From the NCBI RefSeq assembly GCF_963675165.1, contig NC_087383.1, positions 6,843,139-6,907,138 on the forward strand: 64,000 nucleotides of DNA, read 5' to 3'. Source of the DNA: Halichondria panicea. Lineage: Eukaryota > Porifera > Demospongiae > Suberitida > Halichondriidae. The stretch's first letter is position 1. Each line of letters begins with the position of its first letter. Made by a program: the position numbers and the translations under genes. This document shows, in pieces, positions 1 to 10,157 of this stretch. The notes under the pieces are model-generated. The model saw only the letters and a program-made list of their open reading frames with translations. It ran no database searches and was not told the origin of the DNA.

Positions 1-410
1 AGTGCATAATAAACTACAAGTAACTGTGCTTAGTCCGTGCAACTCACTTATATTTCAAGGTCTATACCTATTGTAGTAGTCATAACCAGCACGCTTACAC
101 GTTACATGTTCCAATAGCGCCTTGGGAACATATAACTTTATTGGAAAGTCTCTTTTTATACTGGGTGTGGTCAGTCATTAGCAAGTACTACACGTGGCTC
201 ATGGACTAGGCGTGTTATAAGTTGCTGAAAGAGATGATTTCTCGAGGAAACACAGCTTTGGGAGTTACCCGGCAAAAATGTGCTTAATAGCCTCGTTCAT
301 AGGGAGTAACGAGGATAATTTTCGAGGCTCCACTGCAGATTCAATGTAAAATCATCACGTGCACCACTCCGTTTCCTATCCCTCTAACTCTTCAATCTAT
401 GATTCAATCA
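1..410 (-). repeat. partial MITE, same family as 51.06-51.53 kb
   Basis: The first ~410 bases match, in reverse complement, the stretch from about 51,060 to 51,435 with small indels. The inner end near 360-405 carries a terminal motif containing GGAAACGGAGTGG and ATAGATTGA, close to the ends of the insertions at 26,240-26,788 and 51,060-51,535. The other end lies before the window start. No coding sequence is visible. The class (hAT-like or similar) is not settled. Confidence 0.6.
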
Positions 411-496
411 ACTCAAAAACCTGAATGGAAAACACAACGATAAAACACGCTTTATTAATTTGCACACACACATGCATGCAATGCTATGCACATACA

Positions 497-859
497 TTGT
501 TAATCCAGCCACACTTAGACAGTGGAGCTTGGCAAGAATAGCGAGGTAGCCACATTTCAGAAAAGAGCCGCGGCTAAAACGACCCTACCTCGAATCTAAT
601 GACTGCATGATTTTGCGGTGCAAAGATAATGCTCTTGTCTGCCAAACTACACCCAAAACGTCACATCCGGCCGTAATAAAAATAAAAACGTATATATCAC
701 ATTATAGTTAGGGGCAGCCAGAACTGGCAGGTATACATTTCAGGGCAAGTGTGGTAGTATAAACAACTATAGCTAGCAATCCGTGCCAAACCAAATGGCG
801 GGTATATTGAGGTGGCTGTACTTCAGAGAGCCAGAATAGCGAGAGTCGATGATACTGTA
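497..859 (-). repeat. pogo/Tigger-like MITE copy
   Basis: This stretch is a diverged reverse-oriented copy of the element at 40,694-41,116: it shares the AATAGCGAG terminal block, the GCCGCGGCT block and the TTCAGAGAGCC block near the right end. It carries no open reading frame of its own. Confidence 0.65.
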
Positions 860-1422
860 CACACATAATATACTTTATACCCACCTCATGATAGAGTTCT
901 CCTCCGTGGATCATTCAGATCACCACAGTCTTGTGTAGTCAGAGAGGGAGCCGATTTTAGAGGCTCTGCCTTCAGTTTAGAAAGCTACTGTAAAAGGTTT
1001 CTTCACAGGGCACTTGCATTTCCTCCACAAGGAGATTAATAACCAGCCAAATAGCACATTCACCAATGCTAGTATATACATCAGTGTTGTGATGATTGAG
1101 GGGAAAAATGAACTGCACTGCACTTGTGAAGAGTTGAGAGTAAGGCTTCCACTGTCTGTTTGTACATCAACGGTTATATATGATTTAAAGTTGAGCCGCT
1201 TACACCTTTTGCATCATCACAACACCATGACATCAGGAAAGAGAGTTAACAGTCTCTGATATAGAGGGACATCCAGCTACCATGTATAACTGAAGTAACA
1301 CTCGTGCTCCTTGGAGGTCCACATACCTTTTCCACTTTGCGCATGCGCGGTTCCTTGCACATCCATTACGTGACGTGCTTTTTACAGCATGACGGCACGT
1401 CAACGTCATAATAATACTTATG
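860..1422. other. no confident gene
   Basis: A plus-strand open stretch at 1,014-1,259 (81 codons) follows a possible splice acceptor (TTCACAG) and contains a cysteine pair and two N-glycosylation-like sites. It has no recognisable domain and no clear partner exon, so I do not call it a gene. Nothing else coding is visible. Confidence 0.3.
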
Positions 1423-1519
1423 TGTGACAGGGCCTATTATAGGAAAACAACCCTTATGGAGCAAACTAATTGGGGCGAGCGAAGCGAGTCCTACCTAGTC
1501 TTCAACGTTGCAATTTTGT

Positions 1520-1561
1520 CTGTATGTATGTATGTATGTATGTATGTATGTATGTATGTAT
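1520..1561. repeat. (TATG)n microsatellite
   Basis: About ten tandem copies of the tetranucleotide TATG, inside the left part of the TIR element and upstream of its gene. Confidence 0.9.
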
Positions 1562-1666
1562 CCATACGTCATGGACCGGCACAATGATTTGCTTTTGGGA
1601 CTCATGATCCTTACCGACTTCCACGTCGATGTTAATAAAAATTAATATTGCATCCATCTTGATGAA

Positions 1667-2323
1667 GTGTCGAACAAGGAACGGTATGATCGCGTCACAG
1701 TGAATGCCAAAGTATTGATGGTTTCACCTAAGGCCCAGATATCAGATGGGCTCTGGAAACAAGATGTTCATATCGCAGATTCCACGACATCAACTAAGCT
1801 AATTCTTTTTGAGAACAAGATTGATTCGCTTGTAAAAGGTGAAACATACAAATTTGAAAACATTCTTGTCAATGAGTTCCAGCACGAAAAATATCTTCAA
1901 GTACCTCGCAACGGGTCAACAGGGACAAAAATTGAGGAACTGCCAAATGTTGTGGCCCATGATGATGTCCCAGACACTTTCCCAACTGTACCATCAGCTG
2001 AAATTGTAGGTGTTTTATCACTCGACTCGTATATCTCATGTCTCAACTGCAAAAGTAAGATCACCATCTCAACTGACACTACAGGCAAATGCAACAAATG
2101 CTCATTGATTCAAAGTCTTCGTCACTCCACAAAGCAATTGAGAGCTAAAGTTATCATAAGCACACCAAGTGGAAACTATCTTACATTGGACGTATTTGGC
2201 CAAAATGTAGCAGCAATTGCTGAAAAAGATGAAGCCGAAGTCACTGCTGACAACCTAATCTCTGCACAGCCCTTCTCATGTTCTTATAATGGTACTGTCA
2301 TGAACTCAGTTACGCGACCTTGA
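1667..2323 (+). CDS. RPA1-like OB-fold / zinc-ribbon ssDNA-binding protein
   Basis: The frame is open from 1,646 to a stop at 2,321-2,323, about 218 residues from the GTG at 1,667. There is no upstream in-frame ATG; the first internal ATG is about 17 codons in, so the true start is uncertain. The N-terminal ~90 residues look like an RPA OB fold (motifs LWKQDVHIAD and GETYKFENILVNEF). The C-terminal half has a second OB-like region interrupted by a four-cysteine zinc ribbon (CLNC...CNKC, residues ~124-143), the arrangement of RPA70 DNA-binding domain C. RPA proteins bind single-stranded DNA in replication and repair. At roughly a third of RPA70 length, this is a cut-down relative. Its position between TIRs suggests a transposon passenger or accessory gene. 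RPA-like proteins are known as Helitron cargo in plants, but this element has TIRs. The domain call is confident; the role is inferred. Confidence 0.72.
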   Translation: MSNKERYDRVTVNAKVLMVSPKAQISDGLWKQDVHIADSTTSTKLILFENKIDSLVKGETYKFENILVNEFQHEKYLQVPRNGSTGTKIEELPNVVAHDDVPDTFPTVPSAEIVGVLSLDSYISCLNCKSKITISTDTTGKCNKCSLIQSLRHSTKQLRAKVIISTPSGNYLTLDVFGQNVAAIAEKDEAEVTADNLISAQPFSCSYNGTVMNSVTRP

Positions 2324-2803
2324 TAACTACCAGTGCGAATGTAAAATGCTTCTACTACGTATACTAAATTAATAACCTTGCATGAATACAAATACAACAT
2401 ATTTCTTTTAATTCGTAAACAAGCATGTTTTCTTACGCTCGCCCCACAATGTTCAACATTCTCCTAGTTAATTGTATTTTATTGCTTAATTAAATAAAGC
2501 AGTGCTTAAGCTTCAAATTGATTACAATATCACTCACTTTGCACCTTCCTACCCCAACATATTTTCGGGTGAAAGGGGGACAGTATTGACCTACCATTTT
2601 GAGAAACTAATGGTTCGAAGTTCTATCCGTATACAAGAACAGCATGAAAAAATTCAATGGCTGCCTTGTAACGGCTATACAAAAAAATTTTCGGATAAAA
2701 AATTTTTTTATTTAGTTAGAGGAGATATTGAAGTTACTTCTTATGAAAGAAAACCAAAATCCTAAAATAGCTCTATATTTTACTTTGTAGTGTACTGAAC
2801 ATT
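2324..2803. other. 3' part of TIR element, no clear gene
   Basis: A plus-strand open stretch at 2,502-2,765 (87 codons from a TTG) shows no recognisable domain. The TAAGCTTCAAA motif near 2,505 also occurs beside the lone terminus at 32,200, so this belongs to the element's subterminal sequence. Confidence 0.4.
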
Positions 2804-2849
2804 ATTAGTTTGCTCCATAAGGGTTGTTTTCCTAGGCCCTGTCACATGT

Positions 2850-3463
2850 TACAAACCGCTTGCCATACGGCCTGGGATCGAGGCTAAGCCACAGAAGGCA
2901 GAGGAGGTTGGCCACGCGTCATCAATCATGTGACATTCCTAAGTCTCTGCTCACGTTACCATAGATACCGAATAACTGTAATAAAAAAGTTATGGATACT
3001 CTTGCTTTACTGACTTGTAACACCGGACTAGCTGTGTCTGTTGTCTGGCTGGACCAAGATTAGCTAGACTATAGGGTAGAGTATAGTTTAGCAGTGCTGT
3101 ATGAAGCTTGCATTGTACTGGCTGTCAAGAATCTAGTAAACACTGTATGCACTGATAACTCGCCAGAATAAAGGGGATCGGTGGGGATCGGGTTGGTTAA
3201 TGAAAGTTTTATATCAAAAGAAGCCAGCGAGGCACATAAAGTTTGCCTTCAGTCTCTAATGACCATGTAATACCAGCTAAAAGTTTACATAGAACTCATT
3301 TGTCAATTTTTGTGCCAGCTCAGCAAAAAAAGTGGTGCACGTGATCGTGTCCAACCTCCTCTGCACAGAAGGCTAATTTGCACAAGAGGGTTATGATGGT
3401 CACACAGATTAACTACTGACAAAACAAGGAAGAAAGCTGTTCCATAGTTTTGATGATCCTTAC
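2850..3463. other. intergenic, repeat remnants
   Basis: Contains one end (CCTGGGATCGAGGCTA near 2,870) of the repeat family that also bounds 36,848-38,218, plus the unit GAGGGTTATGATGGTC...CTGACAAAACAAGG at 3,386-3,430. The latter matches 58,083-58,121 joined directly to 58,958, and is the empty site of the 833-bp insertion there. No gene is visible. Confidence 0.5.
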
Positions 3464-3645
3464 CATACACACCCACACAGAAAAAATAGTGGATGGCTGG
3501 TGAGGGAAAGCGATCGGTTGGCGATCCTTATAGGAGCTTCCGCAAGGCTCGGGAATTGTGGGATACTCCAGTAAATAGCTAGTGGCAGTAGATAATGTAA
3601 TGTGGCAACGAGCATCGCAGCGACTACAAGTGAGTGGTTAGTCAT
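3464..3645 (-). pseudogene. broken signal-peptide exon (copy of 58,996-59,172)
   Basis: Minus-strand copy of the first exon of the secreted-protein gene at 58,996-59,172, with the same ATG context and a CCTTAC (GTAAGG) donor. It has a 5-bp insertion (extra TAATG around 3,597) relative to the 177-nt intact exon, so it is 182 nt long and the frame shifts after the hydrophobic signal core. No second exon follows. I read it as a dead duplicate. Confidence 0.6.
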
Positions 3646-4463
3646 GATCGACAAGGAATCAGTGGAGTGTATAGGATGCATGCTTTTGATGTGTGGCAAT
3701 CAACATAATTACGGTATAATCAGAGAAGCTTCTGTGATAAAGATACTCGTCACTATAAAAACGTGCAGTTAGACCATAGATTTAAGAGTTGGTTAGACCT
3801 ACTTCATTGCGTACTAGAATTTGCAGATGATGGACGAGTTACTGCGTACAATACAAGGTGACACCGTGGAGGATGCTTGAGGACGACTCATTAGCTTCCC
3901 TCAGTCATACAACTATAGCTATAGTACCTGCATGAATGCAACTTTAGGAGGGAATTGAATATCCTCCCCCTGTATGACACCCTAGCGTGCACTGGCATGC
4001 ATGGTCATCACTTTTTTGCGTACCATAACTTTGATCTGATTATACCAAGTGATAGGGCCTTTTGTGACGTTTGTCACACTTTATTCGGAGGTGTTGTTTG
4101 TTGAAAGAATGTTACATCATCCTTAATTGTCTTTTCTAGCACTAGCAGCGCATCCATTCTCAAACTGTAGCTAAGAAGCCCGCGATCGCTTTTGCAGGCT
4201 ACGCAATTCTACTTAACATCACGCAATTTTTGGATCACGTGGAAAAATCAATGAATAATCTCTACCCAAATTCTGGTAGAGACAGAAGCTATAGCCCAGA
4301 GTCACCAGTCCAAAAGGTAGTGGCTTGCGAGTCTACCACAACACAATGAAAATTTGACGCATGCGCAGCGCGTCTAACCGTTATAAAAGCAAAAACTCAG
4401 GCTGGGATTGAGGCTAAAGCAAGCCATGCAGAATTGCATAGGAGTGAGGACATCAAATTACTA
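3646..4463. other. intergenic
   Basis: No exon-like open frame with usable splice sites is visible. A fragment of the TTATTCGGAGGTG repeat (see 60,722-60,922) lies near 4,082. Confidence 0.4.
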
Positions 4464-4762
4464 AGTACGGCCACTCGCTATTCCGTTTACCGGGGCCAGT
4501 ACTAGTGCTCTGAGTAAAGTATAATAATTATGAGTAAGGTATAATATAATCATATAATTATACGTGTATTACGACCGGATATGACGTTTTTTGGGTGTGG
4601 TTTAGCAAATAAACATTATCCTTCATTATCCTCGAGACAAGAACCGCAAAATAATTCATTAGAATCGAGGTAAGCCGCGGCTATTTCCTGAGATACAGCC
4701 ACCTCGCTTCCGGCCAAGCTGCATGGTCCCAAGGGTAACCGGATCAACGAGAGTCTACTGTA
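4464..4762 (+). repeat. pogo/Tigger-like MITE copy
   Basis: Same family and orientation as 40,694-41,116: it starts at AAGTACGGCCACTCGC, keeps the CTCGAGACAAGAACCGC middle block and ends in GAGTCTACTGTA. The left ~100 bases are missing. Confidence 0.7.
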
Positions 4763-5178
4763 TAATTATAATGTCAATAATAAGTTAATAAAACAACTAC
4801 AAAAATATAGTGCATAATTATAGAAACAGAATAAAAAAATTATATTCTTGGATGGTAAAACTTTAACGTATTATAATTATTACACAATAATTTATTAATT
4901 AATGAAGCTACTAACAAACTAAATTGTGAGTAATAAGGTGAGTAGTAATACTATTGAGCAAGCTAGTGTTAACATTCCTGTACACCAATGTAATCTCCAC
5001 ATGACAGACAGTGACACCTCCTGTACAATAAGAATAGAGACAATCATTGTTTGATAACAACACCAGTACAATCTAGAATAATGACATGTACCCAACACAA
5101 GACAATAATGCATGTTTGTGGTAAGCATTTACATCACTAAAACTATAATAATAATTATAGTATTGATTCTATACTCAC

Positions 5179-5520
5179 ATTGAGTCAAGTGCTGACAGAT
5201 ATCATCAGCTATCTTGTCTTTTCTCAGTCTCAGTAACAACTCCAGTACAGCTTTGTAAGTTGCTGCGTAAGGATTGTGTCTTTTCCAGATAATCAAGCAT
5301 TCAGTCATGGCTACTTGAGTTCCATTTTTATGGTACAACTCATTCACATCGGCCTGTTCTGCAGGAGTTAGTCCCATTGCATTCGCATAGATTTTCGACT
5401 CGTCGAAATATTCGGCCACGTAGAGAATATCTGAGTCCCCTATTTCACTATTGAGCTGCTTGTCAGTCAGACTGTATCTGCTCACTAGATCTTGGAGAGT
5501 GGATCGATTAGCAGCTGGTC
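5179..5520 (-). CDS. Death-domain exon (second ROCO-type Death cassette)
   Basis: A 342-nt exon between a TAG acceptor (5,521-5,523) and a GTGAGT donor (5,173-5,178). Read in the phase supplied by the linker exon at 5,878-5,959, it encodes about 114 residues with the helical pattern of a Death domain: a YSLTDKQL start, AEYFDES, GLTPAEQADVNEL, the WKRHNPYAATYKAVLELL core and a DDICQHLTQ end. It aligns along its length with the Death exon at 19,278-19,636 but is strongly diverged. Splicing to the next acceptor (5,021) completes a TGA after LTQ, so the protein would end where its paralogue ends. Death domains are adaptor modules of apoptosis and innate signalling. It could be an alternative 3' end of the ROCO gene or the remnant of a duplicate gene. 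Confidence 0.75.
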
Positions 5521-5877
5521 CTACAATAATGCAGGTGCAATAAAACTAATTTAGTTCCACGAACAAATTTATTTTACTTCCTCTCTCTGGGAATTCGCGA
5601 TTTTTACCAGTTTACTTCAACTTAAATTTTAATGCCATAAGCATGCATGCATGCATATAATTATATGCATGTATGTAGAAAGTACTTGGGGCGCAGCTTC
5701 AGTCCTACATACTGCATGGGCTTAATACATTACTATACAAACCATAAATCTACACACACCAGGCAAAAGTATATAGGATGGTGGGGGTTGATATGGGCGG
5801 TTCAATGGCTACGGTATAATATACGTACATCTACACATACACCTATAATTATAATTATGGTATATATGGCAGTATAC

Positions 5878-5959
5878 CTGTGCTTGGACAGTTTGGTGTT
5901 GGTCTGGGGGCTGGTAGTAGATCATCACTAGTCTCCTTAGCAGCAACACCAGCCAGTTC
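5878..5959 (-). CDS. linker exon, duplicate of 20,209-20,290
   Basis: An 82-nt exon with a TATACAG acceptor and GTATAC donor, entering in phase 0 and leaving in phase 1. It differs from the linker exon at 20,209-20,290 by about three bases (PAPRPTP against PSTTPTP) and has the same length, phases and donor. It encodes about 27 residues rich in Pro, Thr and Ser. It lies directly upstream, on the minus strand, of the second Death exon. Confidence 0.75.
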
Positions 5960-5995
5960 CTGTATAGAGAGACCAAATCAATAAATCCAGTAACA

Positions 5996-6286
5996 GTGTG
6001 TGTGTGGGGGGGAGGTGTGTGGGTGGGGGGAAGTGTGTGTGTGTGTGTGTGGGGGGGAGGTGTGTGTATGTGTGTGGGGGGGGAGGTGTGGGTGTGTGTG
6101 TGTGTGGGGGGGAGGTGTGTGTGTGTAGGGGGGAGGAGGTGTGGGGGTGTGGGTGTGTGTGGGGGGGAGGTGTGTGTGTGTGTGTGGGGAGGTGTGGGAG
6201 TGTGGGTGTGTGTGTGTGGGGAGGAGGTGTGGGGGTGTGGGTGTGTGTGTGTGGGGGGGAGGTGTGTGTGTGTGTGTGTGTGTAAT
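5996..6286. repeat. GT/G-run minisatellite, quadruplex-prone
   Basis: About 290 bp of alternating GT tracts and runs of 5-8 G (GTGTGGGGGGGAGGT units) on the plus strand. The long His/Thr/Pro or Val/Cys/Gly open frames here on both strands are artefacts of the repeat. Confidence 0.9.
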
Positions 6287-6306
6287 AACTGATACACTGT
6301 ACGCAC

Positions 6307-8800
6307 CTTTAACAATGAGTTTATTAAAATAATGTTGAGTCAGCAGCTTTCTCTGCGGCTGCTCTAGTGGAGAATGTGACAAAGGCATAACGAGACTTGG
6401 TCACCATGTGAATAGACATGATCTCTCCAAATACATAAAACTGGTCCCTGCAAACAATAATGATAGAACGCTCAAAATGCATCAATGGAATAGAATAATA
6501 CACAAACTAGCAAAAACACTAAAATTATTGGTAGACCAATCATAGAACTGGTGTCTAAGAGGTAATTCTAAGAGCTATCAATTAGTTTTGAAATTGGACA
6601 ATCTGAACACAAATTGAGCAAGGGTTTCATCTAGTGGTGGGGGCTGGGGTGAACCCCCCCCCCCCCCCCCAATGCTCAGCTTCCCTTCCATGTATAATAA
6701 TGACATCATCACATTAGTACTGTCCTTGGTGTACAATATGTAACTAGATCTACTGTGATGCACTAGCATGTAATAGGGGTGTGGTCAACAAATGTGGGAG
6801 GGGCCAAAATTATTGCGTCCTGTGCAAACCTTCCCTCTCAAACTGTTAATCCAAGATGACACCCGGTACTCTCAAAGATAGCTACTGAACTGCTAAATGC
6901 TGTGTATACATTACCTGCTACACAACGTCACTAATAATTATAGTTACATACCTGAGATCTGATTGGTTGAATGACTCATCAATTCCTCCTATATAGAGAC
7001 TGGTGACTGTCTTATCGTCAGGTGGTGACAAAGTGGGCAGGTCCTGGGCACTGGAGAGAAGCTTCTCAGCCACTGGGTCATTCACGCCATGGTAACGATC
7101 CTTGATCTTCTGATTGGACAGTGGGTCATTTGGATCTGTCGGCATCTCGTGCCTGCATGTATATAATAGCAGTTACATAGTCACACATGCTGGTTATATA
7201 ACTAGTATAGCGGGTAACAATTGTTCGCAGATTAGCCACTTTCGGGTATAATCTTTTCAAGGATAGCAGTTTTTGCAGACTAGTATATAGAACACTATCT
7301 GAGCACAATTGCTAGCTCATTGTCAATCATACTGTGTCATTGTGCAATAATAACAATTATTCACGATGACGTCAAACTGCCTCCGTTTTGTTTGGATGTG
7401 GTCTACTTCATCACGATTAACGCTATCCTTTAATTAGACTACATTTAACTAATGTACCGTATGTATTACTAGAATGTTTTGCGAGCATCAAACATTTGCG
7501 AACTTTGCGATGGTTGATCAATTCGCAACAATAAAATCCGCAAAACCTACTAGTAAACACACACGATCCTTGCAGAACGCAATAGTTAGATCGCAAAGGG
7601 TCAAATTTTCGCTGATTTGGCTCATTCGCAAAGGTTTTTCACCCACAAAATATTCTACGGTGAGGGGACCTTGTTATTGACAATCATACAGCGTCATGTG
7701 TAATAATAGTTGTTCATGATAACGTCAACACTAGTGGTCTGCTTCACCTGGTTTAACGCTATCCTTTATACGTGCATTTCAATGTAAGGGGAGCTTGTTA
7801 TTGATGTGTAGTGTGGTCACCTGTAGGGACACTCCTCTCCACGACTGCACTCTCCCTTGACCCAGAATGAGCAAATGTGAGGTCTGTTGCGTTTGTACAT
7901 GTAGTATGGTCTAGTACGCGACATCTTGAGCAGCAGATCATTAGAGGCTTTCCCCTCACCACCCCCTGGCTCTGTCCGCCCACTCTCAGCAATCTGGGGG
8001 GTCAGAGGTCATTCTACATGTCACACCTACTGATATCGTATTATTAATTCTCACGATCGATAATCATTATTGACAATTTAAAGGGAGGTCGGACAAATTG
8101 TAATTACAGCTATTTAAAGGAAATGTCAATATTTCGTCCATTAAGCACCTACATGTAGATGACTAATTAGAGACTTGGTATGAACTCTGACCTTTTGTTC
8201 CATATTCTGCAGATAATATTCTCTGCCTACGTCACTCTTGGGGAGAGTGTCTGTGACATTGAGAACACTGTCCCTAGCCTGTACAGGGAGGCCATACTCG
8301 AGGTCTGTAGCCATGGAAACACACAGTTATATAGGGACAAGTTACATATGCAGTGACCAGGACTGCATCGAGGGGGAGGGAGTTCAGAGCCTCCATACAC
8401 ACAACAAAGTATTAGTTTTAAGAGTGGCAGACTTTGATGCTAATTAAAGCTTCGTAAAGCTAAGAAACTTGACCTTGCATGCACACTGACCTTAGAGCTA
8501 CACGCGACCTTTATTAGACTATGTATGGAAACAGAGAGATAGAGGATAAACTACTGTGAGACTTTTTATACAAATTCATGACTTGAAAAAAAGTTGTTCT
8601 AGGAAGTACTGAATGCAGTGTACTGAGATTGTGTGTCACCATAGCAACAGAGAGAGGGTTATATAGTGACAGGGCTCACCAAGGAGACAGGTTTGACAGA
8701 CGTTCTTGAGTTGGGCACATGATTGGCAGACCTCTGTTCTCTTGTAGCGCATCTTAGCACCAGGACACCATCGGAACACAGTGTAGGGCCGGGCACAGAT
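6307..8800 (-). pseudogene. RBM22: RBM22 (splicing factor), truncated and frameshifted
   Basis: Five minus-strand exons with conserved phases and GT-AG borders: 8,680-8,800 (Cys-rich zinc region, [14 protein letters not shown] and CQTCLLG), 8,192-8,304 (DLEYGLPVQARDS), 7,821-7,993 (CCCH finger C-x5-C-x5-C-x3-[18 protein letters not shown]), 6,952-7,152 (PTDPNDPL and RRM strand LYIGGID) and 6,307-6,447 (RRM core, YAFVTFSTRAAAEKAA). RBM22 is the metazoan Cwc2-type protein that contacts U6 snRNA in the active spliceosome. The order matches human RBM22, but the ~46-residue N-terminus, the end of the RRM and the proline-rich tail are absent. In the last exon the frame is lost after the AAEKAAD segment: FNKLIVKG continues in another frame, as if TATT had been inserted near 6,333. 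The identity is sure. Whether it is a pseudogene or carries a sequence error is not. Confidence 0.8.
6640..6671. repeat. homopolymer C tract
   Basis: About 17 consecutive C (6,655-6,671) in an intron of the RBM22-like gene; length may be unreliable. Confidence 0.8.
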
Positions 8801-9089
8801 CTGAGGGGACACTCTGGGTGACAATGACCTCATTACAATGACACTTTATTATTTTTAATGACACCTAAATTAAACTTTCACGATGAATGAATGTGAAAGT
8901 GAAAAAAAATTGATACTATTACTATAGTTAATAAATATTTCGGGCACTTCCAAAATTGGCTAGCGTAGATGTGAGAAAAGGATAAATTTAAACGATATGA
9001 AGAACCCCTAATATCTAGGGCGAGTTGGTGACTTCCCAACTTGATTGTGTACTTGACAGTAGTACTGTATGAAACGAAATAAAGGAAGT

Positions 9090-9162
9090 CCCCCAAGAGG
9101 GAATCGAACCCACGCCTTATTTACATGTATCATGTGTCTAACCACTAAGCCACTCCCAGTGG
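9090..9162 (-). tRNA. tRNA-like sequence, probably a pseudo-tRNA
   Basis: On the minus strand the A-box-like TGGCTTAGTGGTTAGAC and the B-box GGGTTCGATTCCC are spaced as in a tRNA gene. However, the acceptor halves (CTGGGAG and TTGGGGG) do not pair, and no normal anticodon loop is visible. It is best read as a tRNA-derived remnant. It is absent from the otherwise duplicated block at 57.1 kb. Confidence 0.35.
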
Positions 9163-9257
9163 ATTCTGTCCGTATTTCAAAAAACTTAGTGTATAAACGT
9201 ATATAACGATATTACATGGGGCAAGTTGCTCAGCGTCCCTATATCCCTATTGTATCC

Positions 9258-9403
9258 TTGCGTTTCCTCTCTCCAGTGCATCTGGGTCTGTAACAACTGT
9301 GCCCCTTCTTGAGGAGGAGCTTAACACGGCAATTAGTGAGGACACCTTGCTTCATGGGGAAGCCCTGCTTGTCATTGCCACCGCTGATACGAACCATATA
9401 GCC
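9258..9403 (-). pseudogene. RPS6: ribosomal protein S6 exon fragment
   Basis: The minus strand reads a segment of eukaryotic ribosomal protein S6 ([17 protein letters not shown], then [13 protein letters not shown] and TGERKRK) after a CACACAG acceptor. Homology stops abruptly after the RKRK motif, where a stop follows within a few codons, and no further RPS6 exon is found. One conserved basic position near CYRPRC is a Cys here. It is the partner of the copy at 57,311-57,520. RPS6 is a 40S subunit protein; this fragment cannot supply it. Confidence 0.8.
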
Positions 9404-9590
9404 CTGTGTGTGTGTTTGTGTGTGTGTACGATCTTACAGAGCTGAAAAAACGGATTAGACCTCATAACATGCCCAAAGGTAGGGAGATCAGATCATGTGA
9501 TTGGTCTAATCCCCACCTATCCCCGGTAGGGGGGCATTATAGTTTGACTAGTGCATTCAGTATGTACTACTGAGATAATTGTTAACGTAC

Positions 9591-9880
9591 CTCTCCACTG
9601 TTGTCTGAAGTCCACAGGACGACCTTTGAACTTTGCAACAACCATACTTCTTGCCCAAGCCTTTGTCCTCCAGCCAGTTGTCATTCCTTCGTTCAAGGCG
9701 TTTCTTTTCGCTTCGTCTAGTCTGGGCATTTGAAATGCTGGGTATCTGCTCCATAGTGTGTTCCTCAGTACGGCTAGACCAACACCACCTCACTCTTGCC
9801 CCGCTATACTCCACCCTCAAGAGTTTCTTGCGAGTCCCAGCTCGCTTGTGAGCTAGCTGACTGTCATTCCTTGTCCACGT
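9591..9880 (-). pseudogene. second exon of secreted-protein gene, decayed copy
   Basis: Duplicate of the exon at 57,699-58,065. The minus strand keeps RVEYSGARVRWC, EEHTMEQIP and NDNWLEDKGLGKKYGC in one frame. A deletion then moves the downstream FKGRPVDFRQQWRG motif to another frame, and the CCAG acceptor is lost. I do not recognise the family. Confidence 0.5.
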
Positions 9881-9884
9881 GGGT

Positions 9885-10102
9885 GAGAAGCCTGAGAGGG
9901 TTATGGTCGTCATACAGATTACTAACAAAACATGGAGAAAGCTGTTCCAGAGTTGTGATGATCTTTACCACACACACTCGAAAGCGATCGTGTTTCGCCC
10001 ATAGATACTAAAAGTATCTATGGCTAGCCCTATAGGAGCTTCCGCAAGGCTCGAAAATTGTTATACTCCAGTAAATAGCTAGTGGCAGTAGATAATGTGG
10101 CT
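9885..10102 (-). repeat. partial copy of signal-peptide exon region
   Basis: Matches 58,958-59,145 and 3,427-3,600 (TTCCGCAAGGCTCG, CCAGTAAATAGCTAGTGGCAG) but lacks the start codon and signal core. A small local palindrome, ATAGATACTAAAAGTATCTAT, is visible near 10,001. Confidence 0.5.
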
Positions 10103-10157
10103 ATTCATGCAGTAGAGTGTATGTATGCTATAAATAATTATTATATGCATAATTTTA

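Larger units (their letters stand above)
1423..2846 (+). mobile_element. TIR DNA element carrying an RPA-like gene
   Basis: The interval is bounded by inverted copies of a 43-48 bp sequence: TGTGACAGGGCCTA...GGAAAACAACCC at 1,423-1,470, and its reverse complement at 2,804-2,846. The two ends differ mainly by a 5-bp insertion in the left end. A TG dinucleotide sits directly outside both ends and may be a 2-bp target duplication. The only convincing gene inside encodes an OB-fold/zinc-ribbon protein; no transposase is recognisable. Secondary inverted motifs (GGGGCGAGCG near 1,473, CGCTCGCCCC near 2,438) lie just inside the ends. The same terminal sequence recurs alone at 32,130 and, diverged, around 10,158-10,580. 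It is probably a non-autonomous or atypical DNA transposon whose class I cannot assign. Confidence 0.75.

Noticed and set aside
2502-2765. Second gene of the TIR element (87-codon frame)
   Set aside because: Starts at TTG, low-complexity Lys/Phe stretches, no recognised domain; kept only as a note.
5809-6388. Long open frames on both strands (up to 168 codons, His/Thr/Pro or Val/Cys/Gly rich)
   Set aside because: They are translations of the GT/G-run minisatellite in several frames; no codon bias or domain.
9090-9162. Functional tRNA gene
   Set aside because: A- and B-box-like motifs are present but acceptor halves do not pair and there is no valid anticodon arm.
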